Shown here one piece after another: positions 51,131-64,000 of a stretch of 64,000 nt of DNA. The position numbers and the translations under genes are program-made. Positions within the stretch are counted from its first letter, which is position 1; each line of letters begins with the position of its first letter. The DNA is from Polyodon spathula (Eukaryota > Chordata > Actinopteri > Acipenseriformes > Polyodontidae), in assembly GCF_017654505.1 (NCBI RefSeq), contig NC_054534.1:19345693-19409692 (forward strand), read 5' to 3'. The notes under the pieces were generated by a model. It saw only the letters and a program-made list of their open reading frames with translations. It had not been told where the DNA came from and did no database searches.

Positions 51131-53536
51131 AGACCTGTCTAGTAGTTGGCGCTGCTAGGTTCGGATTTTCTCCAACAGCCTCTCCTCACAGGACTCCCAC
51201 AGCTAGGTTCCCGGCTCTTTGGCTGGCACTTCATACTGATGCACAGATAGGCTAGCTGTGTATTATATTAATACACTTCCAGCAGATCTAATGGTAATAC
51301 AAAATTGCATGGTACAGCCTTTAGGTTATGCTACAAACCAGGATCTTCACTGCTGAAATAATGTGAACATAACCATCTCTCTTTGAAAGACTATCAGACT
51401 TGAGTGCAGTGCTTTACTATATTTCACTGTGTAGCTGAAGACTGAAGCTTCAAAGATGGATATTCTTCTGCAGAGGTGGATGTGTGAACGGTTTATTGAT
51501 TCACTGCTTTGTTGAGCAGACTTGTACATGTACACTCAACCGAATAGGTCACAAGCTGAAATGAAACGGGTCATTTCACATAATGGAAATCTTCTGAGTT
51601 TTATATTTTATTTCATGTTGAAATATTAACTTTAAGACATTATTCAATTTTAAAGATGCAGTGTGACATAACAGAAAATCTACAACATTGAAACTAATTG
51701 CATTCAGTGGTTCATACCAATCCCCACAAGTATGTGAATTAGTATTAGAATACTAATCATTCATAGCTGCTCAAGAACTGTAAGATAGTACAACTACATG
51801 TGCCTCCTGTGGTTAACAAACACAAGCATTCTCACTGACATTGCCACAGAACAGGTGTACAAATCAACGGCAAAATAAACATATCAGAATGACATCTATA
51901 TTCCAAATAAATACTTAATTATTTAAATATAAATGTACTTTCAGTGGGCTGGATTTCCACTTCCCCTTATTAAGTTGACAACGTCCCTTCATTTAAGTAA
52001 AAGGGAACAAAAAAAAGTACATAATGTGTGAATAATTAATTATTCTTGCCTTACTATTTCAGCACAGTGAAAAACAGGCCCCACTGTAACTCAGGGAAAC
52101 AAAATTTATTGACAGCTAATAATAACAAAGCACACCCTACTTTACATATAAGGCTGGAATTGTGTCAATGTGATCTGCTTTGCTCTTGTGGGTTGACTTT
52201 ATCAGACGAATGCCTCAATAAAATTACAGCCTTCTTATGCAAGCAAGTTGTATTTTATCCTTCATTTAATAGGTCAGCAGGTTACAAAACCTGCAGACCT
52301 ATTAAACCTTTTATGGGTTAATTATGATTAGTATACAGTTTTGACACTTTCATTTGAGGTTACTGTACATCAATGTTATTGAAGTCTGCTTCCAGAGCAG
52401 GGAATATGTGAAGCAGATGTAAGGTGATTGTTTAGGGATATTGGGTGCAGATGCAATTTTAAATACTGGAGGCTCATCTATGTTCTAAATAGAACTCCTG
52501 TTGAGTAGTAAACAGTCCTAGAAAAGTTGTTATGAAGGAGGTTTACATTTAATTAGACTGAGTGTTTTACTTCTCTATAACTAGTGCTGATGTTTTTAAT
52601 ATCTGATGAAGATGAGATGATAGTTATCTCAATTCCTAGCTAATACAAATCTATGAAAGTACAGTACAGATTGTTTTCTTTTTTGTGGTAAAAATAACTG
52701 AGTTAGAAACTGCCTCATATTATAGGAAGTGTGTGGTCAAAAAATGGTACAGCTTATAAAGGTGGGTAAATCATTTTCTCGTGCTAAAAGGTCACACAAA
52801 CATTTGTTGTTGTTGTTGTTGTTTTTTTTTTTTTTTTTTTTTTGCATGATAACAAATGCTCACGAGACTCCAGCAGTAAATAACCCGTTTGTGATGAAAA
52901 CAGATGAGATCTGATGAAATTAGCCTGGCAAGCTTCTTTAATCAAGTTGAAAAAAAGGCACACGAGGGGTTTAGAGACCTCTTCATTCAGTATGTTTTTA
53001 TTTTTTCCCCACACCATTTGTTCAACCTATAGCAACATATAAAAAACATATACAGTATCCTGCACTGACGTTATAGTTTCTTAAAGTAGTCGGTCCCCCT
53101 TGATTTTTTCATTGATTTCCTCTTAAAATAACCCTAACCCTAACCCTGGGGTTTTGTTTTGTTTTCCCTCACTTTTCTATTTATATATTTTTTTGGTGGC
53201 CAAATAAGGCAGGCTGCAAAAAATGAACACCGATGGAAACATTGAAATATACCCTCCCATAGCTTGCCAAAAAGCTGAGACTTATTTTTATTTTTGCATG
53301 TAAATCAAGCCAATTAAAATATAAATTACAGCTGAAAGCTTAAAACTATGTATTCTAATAGTAGCCTCTCAGGTGATGGCAGCTTTTCAGTTATTATTTC
53401 AATAAGGCACTCTGTCATACTAATGTAGCTTTCAACTAGCCATCAAGCTCATGCTATTTCACTTTCTGTAGAGATGCTTTCACTTGTTGACCTACTTATC
53501 ATTACTTAGCCTTAAACAGTAAGTAGCGGGATTCTG
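51131..53536. other. Intergenic sequence with minor simple repeats
   Basis: A (GTT)n run followed by a poly-T tract is at 52804-52843. An interstitial telomere-like TAACCC array of three copies is at 53129-53147. Nothing else was recognised. Confidence 0.65.
53129..53147. repeat. Interstitial telomere-like repeat (three TAACCC units)
   Basis: TAACCCTAACCCTAACCCT, 19 bases. It is short enough to have arisen by chance or through repair. Confidence 0.7.
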
Positions 53537-53996
53537 AAAAAATACAGCGTTATACGTCCCTACATGTTGCTACAACTGTTTAAATAATGTACCTGAATTG
53601 TTAAAATCATGGCAACTTTTTACACTTCTATTTATTTCTGTTTCAAAGCGCTTTTCGAAATGGCTGCTCTAGTGCACTGTGGTTTGAGATCTGTCCTCTA
53701 AATCACTGCAAGAAGAGCGATTAAAAAAAAACATAACAACAAGTGCGCTGGCTTTTTTCTTCCGTACCACATCATGGATTGTTATTGCTGTGTTACCTGT
53801 CTGACAATGTGGGCAATAATCCTCTAGTACTACTTCAGTGTACTAGAGCTGACATTTTGAAAAGGGCTTTGAAATAGCCTTTAAAGTTATAAGTGTAAAC
53901 AGTTGTCAGGATGTTAACAATGAAAAGAAAAAATAAAGGTACGTTATTAAAACAGTTGTAGCAACACATGGGGACGTGTAACACTATATATTTTTT
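53537..53996. mobile_element. MITE family M1, copy 2
   Basis: The left arm is AAAAAATACAGCGTTATACG and then TTGCTACAACTGTTTAAATA. The right arm, on the minus strand, is AAAAAATATATAGTGTTACA and then the same TTGCTACAACTGTTTTAATA. The arms match with gaps for more than 100 bp. The core matches copy 1 at 29526-29901 in opposite orientation. It has no coding capacity. The superfamily is undetermined because no clear target duplication was found. Confidence 0.8.
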
Positions 53997-56123
53997 TTCT
54001 CAATTCACTACTAGTGGGTCAGTATGTGAAACTAGTTTAGTTGGTATAGTATGAATTAATGACTAACACTTTATCTTAAGTCACAACAATTGCTATGATG
54101 TGGATTAACAAGAAATTGACACCAGATGTTGCCTGATTCTTTAGTTTTCCTTTTGTTTTTCCTTTGGGATGTAATCCATCTGCAGGCATAAAAAATACAG
54201 TGTTTGGGTAAATTATTATTTACACAAAAAAAAAAAAAAAAGAATATGTGATTATTTCATTCCTTTCATGAACTTGAGGGTAAAGGTCTGTTCTCCAGGA
54301 TGGCATTGTAAAAGGTTATGGTGAATGTGGGGGACACTGCAACAGTAGGGCATTTTAAGATTCATTCAAGGTTAGTTTAATTGTTTTGTGTTCTGTCCTG
54401 TCTGTGTACCTAATGCACAAGGCCCCTCTAAGAACAGAAACAAAACACTGTCAAATAAAAGAAAACAAAACACTAAGGGTCCACTCGGGCAGAACAGACA
54501 CTTGTGTTCTGGGTGCTTGGCCGCAGCCACACTCAATCAAACTTAGGAACAAGCATCACTGGACATGTATTTGACAGTCTATGTGGAGTTCCCTTTGCAT
54601 GTTACGCATTAAAACAGGGTTCTGACATCCAATTTTGAACTCTGTGCACACAATTCTGTTTTAAAAAGGTCACATACTTCATGGCACTCTATTGTTGTAT
54701 TAGTTTGCTGCTTTTGCTACCTCTTTGGTATTGTAAACTAAGGGGTAGATCAAATGTAATTCCTAGGCATCCGTGCGCTCAGAGCAGTGGCGGAGGAAGA
54801 GGAAGATCTGCAAGACCTTATTGTGGGCCCCCCTCCCCAAATGTTAATTTAACCCTTTATTTATAAACATCAAACACACCAAATCAAGTGTTCAATATTG
54901 AACTTTATTTAACTGTCAGAATGTTAGCACGTATGAAACAATATGTAATAAGAACGCGTTCTACTGGCCAACTTTGCATACGTTTTTACATCGAACACTG
55001 TTTTTTTAATAAACAGATTAAACGGATAAAAAATCACTAACCCTGCCAGGATTCCCCAATTCTGCGACCACAGAAATGATTACAATATTCACAATTCTGC
55101 ACAGACATTTCCAGAAATTGTGCCTCGTACCGGCCTCCGGGAGAAAAAAGTTAGGATAATGAAGACAATAGCGATACCCGTTGAAATGAGAGGGGATGCA
55201 TTCTGAATTAGTGGCACCACACACCAGCAGCTGCATTTGTACAAATGTGTAACATGTGCAAATATAAATGTGAAGCATATTATCATTGTTAAAAAAAACA
55301 ATAAATAAATTCAAACCCCTCCAGTACCTTCTGAGTGTGTGTGCCTGAGTGCAGCTGCACCTGCTATTGCTCCATCACTGGCTCTGAGAAATTGTTTCAG
55401 TTTGCAACACTTCCTGAAATATAAGGCAACACAAAATGGGAGGAGAGATATATAACACAGGGATGTGTACCTTACTGGAGGCAAAAAAAATATATATACG
55501 TTTGAAAAATGTTAATTGACAATACTTAATTGAAATGCTGGAGTTGATTTTGCTGCTTTTCAGTTTGCTATACTGCAGTACACTTTGCGCTGTGTGCAGG
55601 CTTTGTGTGTCGTTCACATGATTTCAGCTGGGTGGATGTACAGGACGGGCAGGCTAAAAAGTGTGTTCATATATGTGAGTGTGGAAACAACCTGGCTTCT
55701 CTGAACGTTCAGGGAAAATGTCAATGTGCGTATTTATTTTTGTTCAGATTCAAACTGCATTAGGAAAACAAATAACTAAAAAAATATATTTGAACATATA
55801 CAAACATAAATGAACAATTCATCCATTAGTAGGGTAGTACATTAGAGTCTCTCTAAAGCCACAGTGGCCAATACATGGATCGCAAAAGATCAAATCTGAC
55901 AAATCTGAACACTAACATAAGCATACAACCATCCACGACTAAGAATTCATATATTTAAAAAATAATAACTTCTGCCAATAGATGGAGATATTACTTTATG
56001 CCTATACTTTATCTCATGTATGTCTGGTCTCACCTACCATGACGTCACCCGAGAAAGTTACGCCAAAAGTTTCTAGTGTGCCCCACGGTTGTGTTTGTAA
56101 TTGACGTTTAAATATTTACTATA
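53997..56123. other. Intergenic sequence, nothing firm
   Basis: Short frames near 55018-55314 lack recognised domains. No repeats with defined ends were found. Confidence 0.6.
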
Positions 56124-57467
56124 GATGGATTGTTTTGTGGTACGGGTTTTGAAAGATAGGAGAGAGCCTTCTGTCCCGTCCAGCAGCATGGATGAAAACA
56201 TCCCATCAGTTTCCAAAAAGGTAAAACTTTCGCCAAAGCGAAACTTTAATGAAAAGTGGGAACAGTGGGGACTATGCAGTTATACAACTGAATGACAAGT
56301 CTTTCTGTTTACTGTGCAACACAAATTTGAGGATGGCTCGTGCAGGTAATCTGAAGCATCATATCTTAACAAACCATTCAGAGTTTACAGATTAATTTCC
56401 ACCAGGGTCTTCGGAAAGAGCTGTAAAAATTTCCTAAAACATCAGCTATCCTCTGAGCAAGCAACGTTAATAACAGCAATGACTGAGACGGAACTGGTCA
56501 TGTTGGTTAGCTTTAAGGTCGCACTAGCTATTAGTAAAGAAAAAACAACCATTTTCTGATATGGTCAAGGAATGCATTTTTCAGTCTATGCATATTCTTA
56601 CCACTGATGAGTGCAGACAGAATGCAATCATGCAGCGAGTTAGAAATGTACAGCTCAGTCGCAACACAATGATGCGCAGGATCAATGAAATCTCAGAAAA
56701 TCTGATGGGCATTTTTAAAGCTCATCTCTCTCGTTCTGTTGCCATGAGCATTGTGCTTGATGAAAGTACGTACATTCGTGATACAGCGCAGCTGTGTATC
56801 TAGGTTCCAGGTGTGGATCCAGAAAGCTTGGAGGCATTTGAGGACCTGTTGGCTCTGCCAGGCTTGCACGTGAGTAGCAAAAACATCTCAAAATTTGATG
56901 AATTTCTCACAGATATCAAATAGGTACGTGTACTGGCCTTTTTGACCAATATAAGCAAGCACCTGTGTGACCTGAACACTCAATTACAGGGAAAGGACAA
57001 GTGTGTAACAACCTGGTTGCCCTGATCCAAGCCTTCATCAGTAAACTTGACTTGTATGCGTGGAAGCTGAGCCAATAGGATCTGACTCACTTTAAACACT
57101 CTCCCAGGCCCTGTCTAATGAGTCACAACCTGCAGCCAATTCCCAGCGTTATCAGAAATGGATAATTGCTCTGAAGAGCAATTTTGAAAAGAGATTCAAT
57201 GATTTTGATAGGATTAGTGATGCCATTGCATTCATCAATTCACTGCACACTTTCCCTATTCATTCTTCAGAATCCTTGGCTACACTGTTCAATGTTGATG
57301 TGGCTTGTTGGTCTACTGAAGTTTCAGTCGCTTGTAGGAACTGCACCCAGTTGTGTAGATTGGAAAGCTTTGGCTTACCCAGAAATAAAGCTTGTGTATG
57401 TGTGCGAGACCACATTTTAAGCAATGACCCACCGTTCATCTGTACTGTGTTACTGTAACTTACTGTT
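56124..57467 (+). pseudogene. hAT-family transposase-like pseudogene (ZBED/SCAND3-like)
   Basis: The N-terminal part reads SVSKKVKLSPKRNFNEKWEQ and then, after a frameshift, the BED-like zinc finger FCLLCNTNLRMARAGNLKHH followed by ILTNH (C-x2-C...H-x4-H). An open frame at 56561-56803 gives MVKECIFQSMHILTTDECRQ and AMSIVLDESTYIRDTAQLCI, where LDEST-D is the hallmark of the hAT catalytic core. Later pieces read DLNTQLQGKDKC, ALIQAFISKLDLYAWKLSQ and SNFEKRFNDFDRI. Family members are transposases or proteins domesticated from them. At least five stops or frameshifts break it, so it is a relic. Confidence 0.82.
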
Positions 57468-57884
57468 CTGGAGTTTTAAAGGACAAACCGTTTTTTGGGG
57501 GGTTTTTTGCGGTTGTTTTGTTGTATTAGTTATCTTTACATATTGGATATTATTATACAATTATTACAATGGTATATGATTATGTTTTAAAAAATGGCCT
57601 TTTCTTGGGGGAATTTATTGCATTTTTTCACTTTGATTTTACATTAATTTGTTAATCTGTTTTTTAAGTCCAGTTTGATTATTTACTGTGTCCTGTGTTT
57701 CTGGCAGCTCATTACTTGATTTATCCATGATGGTTTTCGTAGCCAATTAAAACAAATGTCACAGCTTTTCATTTTTAGCTCTTTTTGTTCTTCGGTGGGT
57801 ATCAGAGGTGGTCCTATTAAAATGACAACATTTGATTTAGCATCCTCAACAAGAGGATGCTAACAAGGATGGACATGTAAGTGA
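57468..57884. other. Intergenic sequence, nothing recognised
   Basis: AT-rich. A possible 3' remnant of the hAT element, but no terminal repeat was found. Confidence 0.6.
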
Positions 57885-58985
57885 TTTTAAAGAAAAAACT
57901 GTTGAAAAAAAGGACTGTAAATATTTAATTGCAAAAGTGCACCAAAAAAGACGGTACAGAGCACACCATTTAGAGCCCACTGGTCGACAAAGGCCACCGT
58001 ATCACCAGCGGAAGACGCGTTGACGTGCTCCAAAGTAACCCTGGACAGGACCAGGGCCCTAAACATGACTCTGCAGTCCAAGAGACCCTCCCCAGAAATC
58101 TTACTCTATCAGGTTTTGTAAATGGGCAGTTTACCAAGACCCAGGAACAGATTCACCAGGTGGTCTCTCGCCTTGGTGGAGCCATAAACAGGGTGCCCAA
58201 AAATAAGGACTGTAGGGAAAAAATGCAACCAGAACTGCGGTAGGTTTTTTAGGAGGAGGAAGAACGGTTGCAGTCTGGCGCAGAAAAAATAAATATTGAA
58301 CACTGACTTGGATTGACCACAGAAAGGGCATTCGGCATCCGAGTCGGTAAAGTGATGCAGGAACTCCCCTGATGTGATCGCTCCATGTAACACTCTCCAT
58401 CCCGTCCCGTGTACAGGGCTCTCAGTGACATAGAGTGGAAGGGTTGAGGAGAAGTCTGACATTCTGCTCAGGTTATTCTCGAGGGGAGGCTGAGGATGGT
58501 CCTGTGCCTTTGGTGGGATAAGCAGGACCAGAGAGCTGGGGTGGACATGGGGGTTGGCTCTCTGGTCCTAAGGACCTCCTCGAGATACCTGACATTCTGG
58601 GTGTAATACTTTGCATTCCTGGAGATCCTGGACTCTGGTCACTCTGGCCAAGATCATCTGCTTCCGCACTGTGGGGGATTCCAACACCTGCGCACGAAGA
58701 TGGAGGTTGTGCAGCAGTGGCTCCAGAAGGAATGCTTCACCATCAGTCGGATTTGTCTTGGATAGCATGCTCCAGGTCTTCAGCTGGTCCAGTCAAAGCC
58801 CATGTCGTGCACAGAACCCTGACAAAGATCCAATTCTTTCCGGCCCAGAAGAAGTCTGTCAACTTTCTCTGGACCCTAGTGACATACTCAGGGGGCGGAC
58901 TCAGTGGGGTCAGTCGATGTATCGACGAAGCCAACTGGTTGATCACCAGAGCCCTTCCCCTGATCAGAGGTAGTAGTAGGTGAAC
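57885..58985 (-). pseudogene. LINE (L1/Tx1-like) ORF2 C-terminal fragment
   Basis: On the minus strand, frames read VQRKLTDFFWAGKNWIFVRV (near 58880) and then, lower down, GTGWRVLHGAITSGEFLHHF followed by DAECPFCGQSKSVFNIYFFC (58390-58290). The W-LHG...CPFC...H/Y...C layout is the zf-RVT region found after the RT of L1/Tx1-type LINEs. One zinc-ligand position reads Asn where His is usual. The element is 5' truncated at about 58985 and its 3' end lies near 57885. Frameshifts split it into at least three pieces. Confidence 0.8.
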
Positions 58986-61900
58986 AGATTTATTTTTTCT
59001 TTACAAGTTTTTAAAATATGAACCATATATGTCCTGAACATTTAAATGCCTGCTGTACAATTGTGAAATTTAATTTTTGGTTTGGTAGGAAAAAGGAAAC
59101 TTTCACGCAGCCAAAAGGATCATGTGAGTATAACTTACAAACCTCAGTCAACAGATCTTTTTCATGGCAACAGAAACCAAACAAGATCACAAAACAAAAT
59201 GCAAAACAAAACAAGTAAATTTGGCTGAATTTTGTTTACTTTTAATTGCCAGTTCTATTATATAATGGAACAACCTGTGTAGTTTCACATTGCAGGAGTT
59301 TCAGCCACATTGTTGGTGGCGTATTTTATTGCAAAGAAGGTGATACAATATATTTAAAAGAAAGAGAGTCCAGCTATCTTTCTCATTTCTCTTCTCATCC
59401 TCCCTCTTCTCTTCTCATCCTCCCTCCTGTGGCATTCTGGGGGATGTTGTATTTTGGCACCTCCTGGAATACATTTTTTCCCCCAGTCTGTCACACAAGG
59501 TTTCCCTGCCTGTTGGAATTTGTATGTCCCCTTTTCATTTCGACTTGTGGGTACAGTGATACATAGAAAATGTGTTCTTTTTTTAAATAGCCTGAATGAT
59601 CACCTGAACAAAAAAAAAGATTAACATTAATGACTGACTAGTTAGCAAATTTTACTCCATAAAACAGATTGCACAGACTGACAGAAATACTCACCTTATT
59701 ATACTCACCCAGAGCACTGTTGCATAATGTAATTATTTTCTGATTTAGAGATTACTTTCAGAGATGAACATACATATCCAGTACCAATAACACCTAAAAA
59801 ATAAATACACCAGGGAAAGAGACAACTGTACCCATACAGCATGTGTTTTCAAAGAGAGTCCATCAATTTTAAATGTACTTCAGTGCTCGGTGAATATGAA
59901 ATACTGAGTGGGAGACGCAAATTTTTATGTTCACCTAGTGGCTACAGTACAGAATGTCTTTCATACAAGTGAAGTGAATATCATCTATTGCTGTAGCTGG
60001 GGATTCCAAGGTTTTTCTGTTTTCTGTTGAGAATTTTTGTGTGCCTCTCAAGAGTACAGTGCTACTCTATGCTGCTGTTATATTTAGCATTGTTTTGCTT
60101 TGATCTCTGCTGTTCTCCATTTGAATGAGGCTGCAAAATGGACAGAAATCCACTCTTTCACAAGAGGCCTGGAAAAGGGACCTAAAGAAAATGACAGCAG
60201 TTGTACACATCAAGAGAGACAAGCCCAACTCATTTGAGCTCGATGTAGCCTTGTGAATTGGGTACAATGGCACTGCTTGAGTCTTGCCACACTGTGGGTC
60301 TGTTTTCATCTAAACCGTGTCAGCTCTAAATGCCACCAGTCTTTAATTCTCTAATAATCCAGCTGGGGTAATGTACTGACATTGCTATATAGATTGTTTT
60401 TACCTGAACATCTGTGCAATACCACAGAAAGTTTACATGGGAATATTTGAACTTGGAAAACATTTCTGTTTCTGTGCCGTGCATAGTTCTTTGCTGGGCT
60501 CCTGCCCAAGGAGTCCTTAGTTAATTGAGTATAATTATTCTGTAGCCTACTTTCAAATGCTACATCAGTTTCTCTTATCCCTGTAACCCAGTACGACTGA
60601 AAGCTTCAATTGTAGTCTGCTACAGTAGTCTGCTATTCCCCTTTCAATGGTTCATTTTATTCTGTAATAACATAGTTTGTAGGGTGATAATGATCTTTAA
60701 ATATAGTGCATAATGGGGTGAATAAGCAATAGAAGTCAGACAGAGGTATTATTTTCAGAAACATGAAGAGCCGTTGACTTGGACACAAAGATTTATTTGC
60801 TGGTAAATCTGTCAGTAGCCATGAATAAGTAATTGAGGAAGTTGATTGGCAAGCTTATCTTAACCTGAAATCAGTAGACTGGTGGATGATAAGGATGCAA
60901 CAGAAAGCTAGCTTATACTGAAATGGAGACCTCATGTACAGTAGCCATAATTGTCTGTTAGGACTGCAGTACCTCCTCCTGTAATCTGTTTGGAACATCT
61001 AGATGACTTCTTGGTGTCACATTGCCACCTAAGTGCTCTTCTGTTTTCTTTTCCCTGTGTTGATACCAACACTTAGAATTAAAGCAGACTCTGACTGCAG
61101 GTTTGTTTAAGTGTATTTAGGCACTTTTTAAAGTTGTCCTAATTTACTGTATTGCAAATTTGTTCAAAGTTTTTCTCAGTTTACATGATTTAAGAATTAG
61201 AAGGAAATGCACCGCATTCATTTTTAAAAGTATTTATATATATTTAAGTGTTCATCCAAAATGAGTGCTAAATAACATTTTTAAATAAATTGTCTTACCT
61301 CTCATAAGCACCAGCAACATTATCGCTGCTGAAGATCATTTTGTTCTTTGCTTGCTTTTGATTTGCAGATATCCCTAGAAAAATACTACAAAATTAAGTG
61401 GCTGATTTCTTTGCTTTTGCTCCAGTGGTCTTGCTGCAATAAAGCCATGTGACCTATTGGACCGAAAACCAGAAAGGAACACTACCTTTCCTCTGTACAG
61501 TAATGAAAATATGTACACCACGCATTAAAGTACAGTATAAGAAACTAGCTGAGAAGTACAAGTTCTTCAAGACATTGCAACACAACACAAACATTGCTAA
61601 TAAGAGAAAACTAAAAATGACAATGATTTTCCAAATGTACAGTATCTGAAAATGGCATGTCGTTTAAGAACACCACAGGATGAGAACAAATATTTAGAAC
61701 AATATAATTACGCCCTATCTCTTTAAAGGTTATACATGATGACTGTGGCTTGCTACAGTGTATATTTAAAGTGGAAAATAATACCAAAATCAAGCTCTAA
61801 ATATACTGTATGTTAACAATTACGTGGATGTTTCAGGAATAATGGGAACCTACAATTAAGTTGTATTTCCTCTGACAAAAATGACAATTCCTGTAGTCCA

Positions 61901-64000
61901 CATTTTGTGTCTGATTCACGCAGCTCCTAAAATGTCATTATTTATTTAAATATCTATTATTGGGGTTTAATCAACTAAATATATATTTCTTGCTGTTAAT
62001 CTCAGGAAATATGCAAAATAAATAAAAAATAAATATGTATGCCTTTGTTGGATAAGGTGAAATGTTTCCACCCCTGTTGAGACACGAAGATCAACTGTGC
62101 ACCTCGGAAAGATATATCATTAATAATGCAAGGATCATTTTATGGTATAAACTCAGGCAATCCAGATTGTAATTTGAAAATGGTAAGGTCATGCAGAATG
62201 TTGTTTAAACTATGTGTGCTGTTGAATGATGCAACAGTAAGTCATGTTTCACAGGCAGTTTAACCTGGTAAATGTCCACTTTAGCCTTGCTGTTTGCAAC
62301 ATTTCCCATGTTTAAAAAATGTAAATACAAAAACAAGATGCCAAAAAATAAACACTTAAATACTTGATACTAATTATACCTCAAAGTGTTAAAGTGATTT
62401 TTTTTTTTTTTTTTTTTTTTTACTGGAAAGACTATAAACTTAAAGCTTAACATTCATAAGTAATTATAACCCATCTAAATAATAACATCTTCTGTTTTCT
62501 ACTTCTGGCACAACTTACTACACGTATGTAATTTTATGTAACTCCTAATATTTAGTAAGAAGCCACTTGTATATCTCCCTGTTGGTCATTGACAATTATA
62601 TCTGCTTGTTACCCAGCAGCACAACACAGTACATTCCAAAAAGATGCCTGAGAGATCCTGTTCTTATAATTGGCAGCCAAGTTGGAAAGTACTGTAATGT
62701 GAGATCTGTAAACTCTTCACTCTGTTTCAAAAGTCATGTGCTTGAGTGAAAGCTCTACACACTTTGATGCTTTGTTTTTATTTCTGGAGTGCCAAAGCTA
62801 GCAGTGAAAAGTTCATACGGTACCAACATGATCTATCTTTCAACCTCCATAAATAGCCACCTTTAGTCATTGCGTAGATTAATTATGGATATTTGTGCAT
62901 GTTCACACACAGGGTACAAAGAGAGCTCTACAGCTACATTTTCAAGCTTCAAGGTTACAAAGTTCTTGAATTCCCATTGGCAATCCCATATACTGAACAA
63001 TGTTCTCTAGTACAGTACATAATGTGTTGTTTTATGAAACACGTGAAAATAGATTCTCACAGGAATACCTGCAGCTTTGATTTCACTGATTTGTGCAAAC
63101 CCTCATGCAATATAAGTGTGTACAGCTCCCAATAGATGCATTGCATTATGCAGTCTTATGTGTGTATGACTGTCTTTTCATGAGAACTTTCAGTGGGTGA
63201 TTCTGTTACCTAAAGTGTGAGTGAGAGGACAGTGTTATAACACCAAAGCTTGAAACTTGTAAAAAAATGCAAACCCCCCCCCCCAAAAAAAAAACCAAAC
63301 AGCTGTAATAGTGATAACTGGTGGTTTGGGGCATTTTGTGCAGTGCTTGCGTGAAGTGTTACCACATAGTTCAGGTCAGGATTGAAGTAAGAACCAGTTG
63401 AGAAAACATTACAGCCGGTTCTGGGTTTGTCACCAGTTCACACTGGGAGTGGCACATCTCTGTATAGTTGTACCATGGCCCTTATGTGCAGCATTCCAAA
63501 GAGAATGCAGTTGCTCGTAGGACATTCAGCAGCACAGGAGCAAAGAAAGCAGAGACAGAGAGTTAAAACAAAAACAACAAAAAACACTTTCAGCAACAAT
63601 TAATGCAAGACAGGCTTACAACAAAAAAGGTTTCCGTAAGAGCAGTCCAAAGCAGTCTGTCTTGATTGATGTATCTTGGGGTTAATTGTGGAGGCTGTTC
63701 CATAGTGAACTTGTGGGTGATTTTTGCCTTTTACCTAGTGGCAATCTTGTTTATTTGCACTATACCACAATTTAATGGATCTCCATAGATTACAGTGAGT
63801 GATTACCCTTTATAAACTTGTGATCTTAGTGATGCCTTTATTCCTTTTACCACGAGCGACTTGGCTTTAGAACTGGATCGGGACACCTGCAAAATGAGCC
63901 CCCTAAGAATAATCATCAGGATACAGTTTTGCACAATTTTTAGTAGAATATGTATTAAAAGCGTAGTATAAGGATAATGGTTACTTCCCTTATTATTACT
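58986..64000. other. Intergenic sequence, nothing recognised
   Basis: Contains a 17-bp CT-rich tandem duplicate at about 59389-59428, a poly-T run at 62399-62421 and a C-then-A homopolymer near 63275-63293. No coding exon, RNA gene or mobile element was identified. Confidence 0.6.

Noticed and set aside
28111..64000. Exons of a neighbouring host gene such as TRIM36, which lies near KCNN2 in human
   Set aside because: No frame with RING, B-box or other recognisable domains was seen. All recognisable coding sequence here is from mobile elements.

Overview
The window is vertebrate nuclear DNA, most likely from a ray-finned fish. It holds split exons with canonical splice sites, three Tc1-like transposons, L2-type and other LINEs, fish-style LTR elements and long (TA)n arrays. 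The loose intron structure and repeat mix would suit a non-teleost such as a sturgeon, but that is only an impression. There is no prokaryotic gene, operon or CRISPR array.

The only host gene recognised is the 3' half of KCNN2, the SK2 small-conductance calcium-activated potassium channel, on the + strand. Five coding exons (4583-4724, 17576-17686, 19459-19586, 25303-25372, 27209-27496) encode, in order, the pore helix and GYG filter, the rest of S6, the calmodulin-binding domain, a linker helix, and the coiled-coil C-terminus with its stop. Reading phases join cleanly (split Arg AG|A before exon 1, split Gln CA|A between exons 3 and 4). The 3' UTR carries AATAAA signals up to 28096. The exons for the N-terminus and S1-S5 lie upstream of the window.

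The introns are full of mobile DNA. The 12.9-kb first intron holds a Tc1-like element (5445-6914), a hAT-like non-autonomous element (8130-9139) with a foldback MITE inside it (8373-8571), an LTR with a broken gag-like region (9499-10770), a second LTR-like unit (11636-12410), a Tc1-like element split by a piggyBac-like element (13650-16461, with the insert at 14839-16157), and a truncated Tc1-like copy with a Sleeping Beauty-type terminal repeat (16473-17495). The third intron holds a PIF/Harbinger-like element (19761-21017). The fourth holds an LTR remnant.

From about 28.1 kb to the end I see no host gene. The region holds two copies of one MITE family, a solo LTR with a perfect 5-bp target duplication, several decayed LINEs, a truncated gypsy fragment joined to a truncated L2 LINE, a hAT transposase pseudogene, diverged tandem repeats and microsatellites. 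No new biological system is evident. The most informative signals are the nested insertions, an SK1/SK3-like outer-pore residue in KCNN2, and a few unexplained repeat structures.
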